From NCBI RefSeq assembly GCF_015207375.1, contig NZ_JADEWY010000054.1:1-40233 (forward strand): a stretch of 40,233 nucleotides of DNA. The letters run 5' to 3'. The notes beneath the pieces were generated by a model. It worked only from the letters and a program-made list of their open reading frames with translations, made no database searches and was not told the DNA's origin. The stretch's first letter is position 1. Every line of letters begins with the position of its first letter. This document shows positions 39,083 to 40,233 of this stretch, piece by piece. Both the position numbers and the translations under genes were made by a program. This DNA is from Coleofasciculus sp. LEGE 07092 (GTDB lineage Bacteria; Cyanobacteriota; Cyanobacteriia; Cyanobacteriales; Coleofasciculaceae).

Positions 39083-40233
39083 TCACATCATATTCAACGG
39101 ATCAACATCAATCGTCAAACTCACCTCCGGCGGACAAACCCCCCGCAACTCCTCCACATCCGGTAACTCCACCGCCACCTCTGCCGGAAACTTCAGCAAA
39201 ATATGCCACCGATAGCGACGCGCCATCCGCATGATACCCGCAGGTGCCGGTCCCAAAATTTCATATCCCAAGCCCGCTTGACCCAACCACTCGGCTAACT
39301 CCGCCGCCGCATTTTCAACTTCCACCTCTTCCAACCCACTCAACCGTAACAAAATCAAATGTCCGTAAGGCGGATAATTTAGTACCTGCCGTTGTTCTAA
39401 TTCCGCCTCAGTAAACGACTCATACTCGTGATTCTTCACCGCTTGAATCACCGGATGTTGGGGACAGTAAGTTTGCACAATGACCTGACCAGGGTCATCC
39501 CCCCGACCCGCACGACCCGCCACCTGGGTTAACGTTTGAAATGCCCGTTCTGCTGCCCGATAATCGGCTAAATGCAATAATCCATCTGCGGCAACGACCC
39601 CCACTAATGTTACCCCCGCAATATCCAACCCCTTGGTTAACATTTGCGTCCCCACCAATAGGTCAGCTTCTCCATTCGCAAATCGGGTTAGTAGCGTGCG
39701 GTGTGCGCCCTTAGTCCGGGTGGTATCGCTATCAAACCGAATGATCCGCAAATCAGGAAACTCCTTCGCCAACTCCTGTGCTACCCGTTGCGTACCACTG
39801 CCAAAAAATTTCAGATAAGGAGAACCGCATTCGGGACAATTGCGAGGGTGAACTCGTGTGTAATTGCAATAGTGACACCGTAGCAGTTGAGTCGCCCCCT
39901 CGTGAGTGTAGTGATAGGAAAGCGAAACATCACAATTCGGGCATTCCACCACATACCCGCAACTGCGACAGGAGACAAACGTACTATGCCCCCGCCGAGG
40001 GATAAATAAAATACCCTGCTGTCGCTGGTCTTGTAATTGTTGTAACCCCTCTTGCAAAGAACGGCTAAAAATTGAGCGATTCCCCTGCTGCAACTCCCGC
40101 CGCATATCCACAATTTCCACAGGGGGTAGGGGTCGGGAGTAGATACGTTCTGGTAAGGAGAGGTAGTGGGAAGGTGAGGAAGATGGGGAAGATGAGGAAG
40201 AAGTCAATTTATTCTCCCCCGCTCCCCCGCTCC
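39083..40233 (-). CDS. priA: Primosomal protein N' (replication restart helicase), C-terminal part
   Basis: PriA reloads the replication machinery at stalled forks. The window holds the last 383 residues; the frame is open to the right edge, so the N-terminal DNA-binding domain and first helicase lobe lie outside. Visible are the zinc-binding cysteines (CRSCGYVVECPNC, then LRCHYC and CPECGS), helicase motifs V and VI (GTQMLTKGLDI and TQVAGRAGRGD) and the C-terminal domain (LGPAPAGIMRMARRYRWH). Just before LSLPERIYSRPLPPVE is a Ser-rich linker encoded by repeat-like DNA (40176-40233). Confidence 0.95.
   Translation of the reverse strand, partial: SGGAGENKLTSSSSSPSSSPSHYLSLPERIYSRPLPPVEIVDMRRELQQGNRSIFSRSLQEGLQQLQDQRQQGILFIPRRGHSTFVSCRSCGYVVECPNCDVSLSYHYTHEGATQLLRCHYCNYTRVHPRNCPECGSPYLKFFGSGTQRVAQELAKEFPDLRIIRFDSDTTRTKGAHRTLLTRFANGEADLLVGTQMLTKGLDIAGVTLVGVVAADGLLHLADYRAAERAFQTLTQVAGRAGRGDDPGQVIVQTYCPQHPVIQAVKNHEYESFTEAELEQRQVLNYPPYGHLILLRLSGLEEVEVENAAAELAEWLGQAGLGYEILGPAPAGIMRMARRYRWHILLKFPAEVAVELPDVEELRGVCPPEVSLTIDVDPLNMM
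40176..40214. repeat. Dispersed purine-rich repeat, copy inside priA
   Basis: AAGATGGGGAAGATGAGGA followed by AAGTCAATTTATTC, closely similar to 22689-22728 and to low-complexity DNA at the left edge of the window (GGAGCGGGGGAGA). In the priA frame it encodes the Ser/Pro-rich linker. Confidence 0.5.

Noticed and set aside
38992..39234. 80-codon plus-strand frame rich in Pro and Ser
   Set aside because: It is antisense to the conserved C-terminus of priA, which explains the composition.
1..40233. tRNA or rRNA genes
   Set aside because: I looked for T-loop consensus (GGTTCGAATCC-like) and cloverleaf arms in the gaps and found none; a dedicated scan could still reveal one.

Overview
The window looks like chromosomal DNA from a filamentous, probably non-heterocystous cyanobacterium. 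The evidence is the many HIP1 octamers (GCGATCGC, for example at 3633, 9888, 38262 and 38319), plastid/cyanobacterial genes (ycf46, ycf35), cyanobacterium-specific small families (DUF1823, DUF3134, DUF3285), the ybeY-dgkA-trpG cluster, and heptanucleotide tandem repeats of the AAATGAC/AAAGGAC type. I cannot name the species from sequence alone.

Layout. 1-5500: a peptide-type ABC permease, DUF1823, a lipoprotein-like hypothetical, a ribbon-helix-helix protein with a zinc-finger-like tail, ycf46 (AAA ATPase) and ycf35. 5500-11500 (minus strand): argJ, a glutathione S-transferase-like gene, a large M48-type membrane protein with a degenerate zinc site, and murG with a TTG start. 11500-18400: an NTF2-like secreted protein, a 0.9 kb gene-poor stretch, clpS, a CPBP protease, DUF3134, a fibrillin (PAP) protein, a Cas4/RecB-like nuclease, decayed leucine-rich-repeat DNA and a secreted hypothetical. 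18400-31500: a GH13 enzyme, a Bax-inhibitor-1-type membrane protein, prfB with its programmed +1 frameshift, DUF3285, ybeY, dgkA, trpG/pabA, a secreted MBL-fold protein, menE, a membrane-WD40 protein, a 2'-5' RNA ligase-like gene, lepB and a small membrane protein. 31700-37200: a pentapeptide-repeat protein converging on a seven-gene minus-strand operon. 37300-40233: two small unknown genes, a SRPBCC protein, a gene fragment, and the 3' part of priA running off the window.

The most striking system is the minus-strand cluster 37167-32626. Its order is globin, membrane-anchored c-type cytochrome (four CXXCH plus one CX4CH), six-CXXCH cytochrome, one-heme Tll0287-like lipoprotein, membrane protein with two H-x13-H helices (predicted di-heme b), HCF164/TxlA-like thioredoxin, second globin. 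It is preceded by a textbook NtcA promoter (GTAN8TAC, 21 nt, TAATAT). The sequence therefore predicts a nitrogen-controlled set of roughly sixteen heme sites. Its substrate is not known; nitric oxide or nitrite chemistry is my inference from the globins and NtcA.

A second unexpected signal is a short repeated transcription unit on the minus strand at 6838-6925 and 12962-13059. Each copy has a promoter, a conserved TAGATGCACCCTGAT segment and a terminator hairpin, so it looks like a small RNA family. There are also dispersed repeats at several places, including in-frame repeat DNA inside menE and priA.
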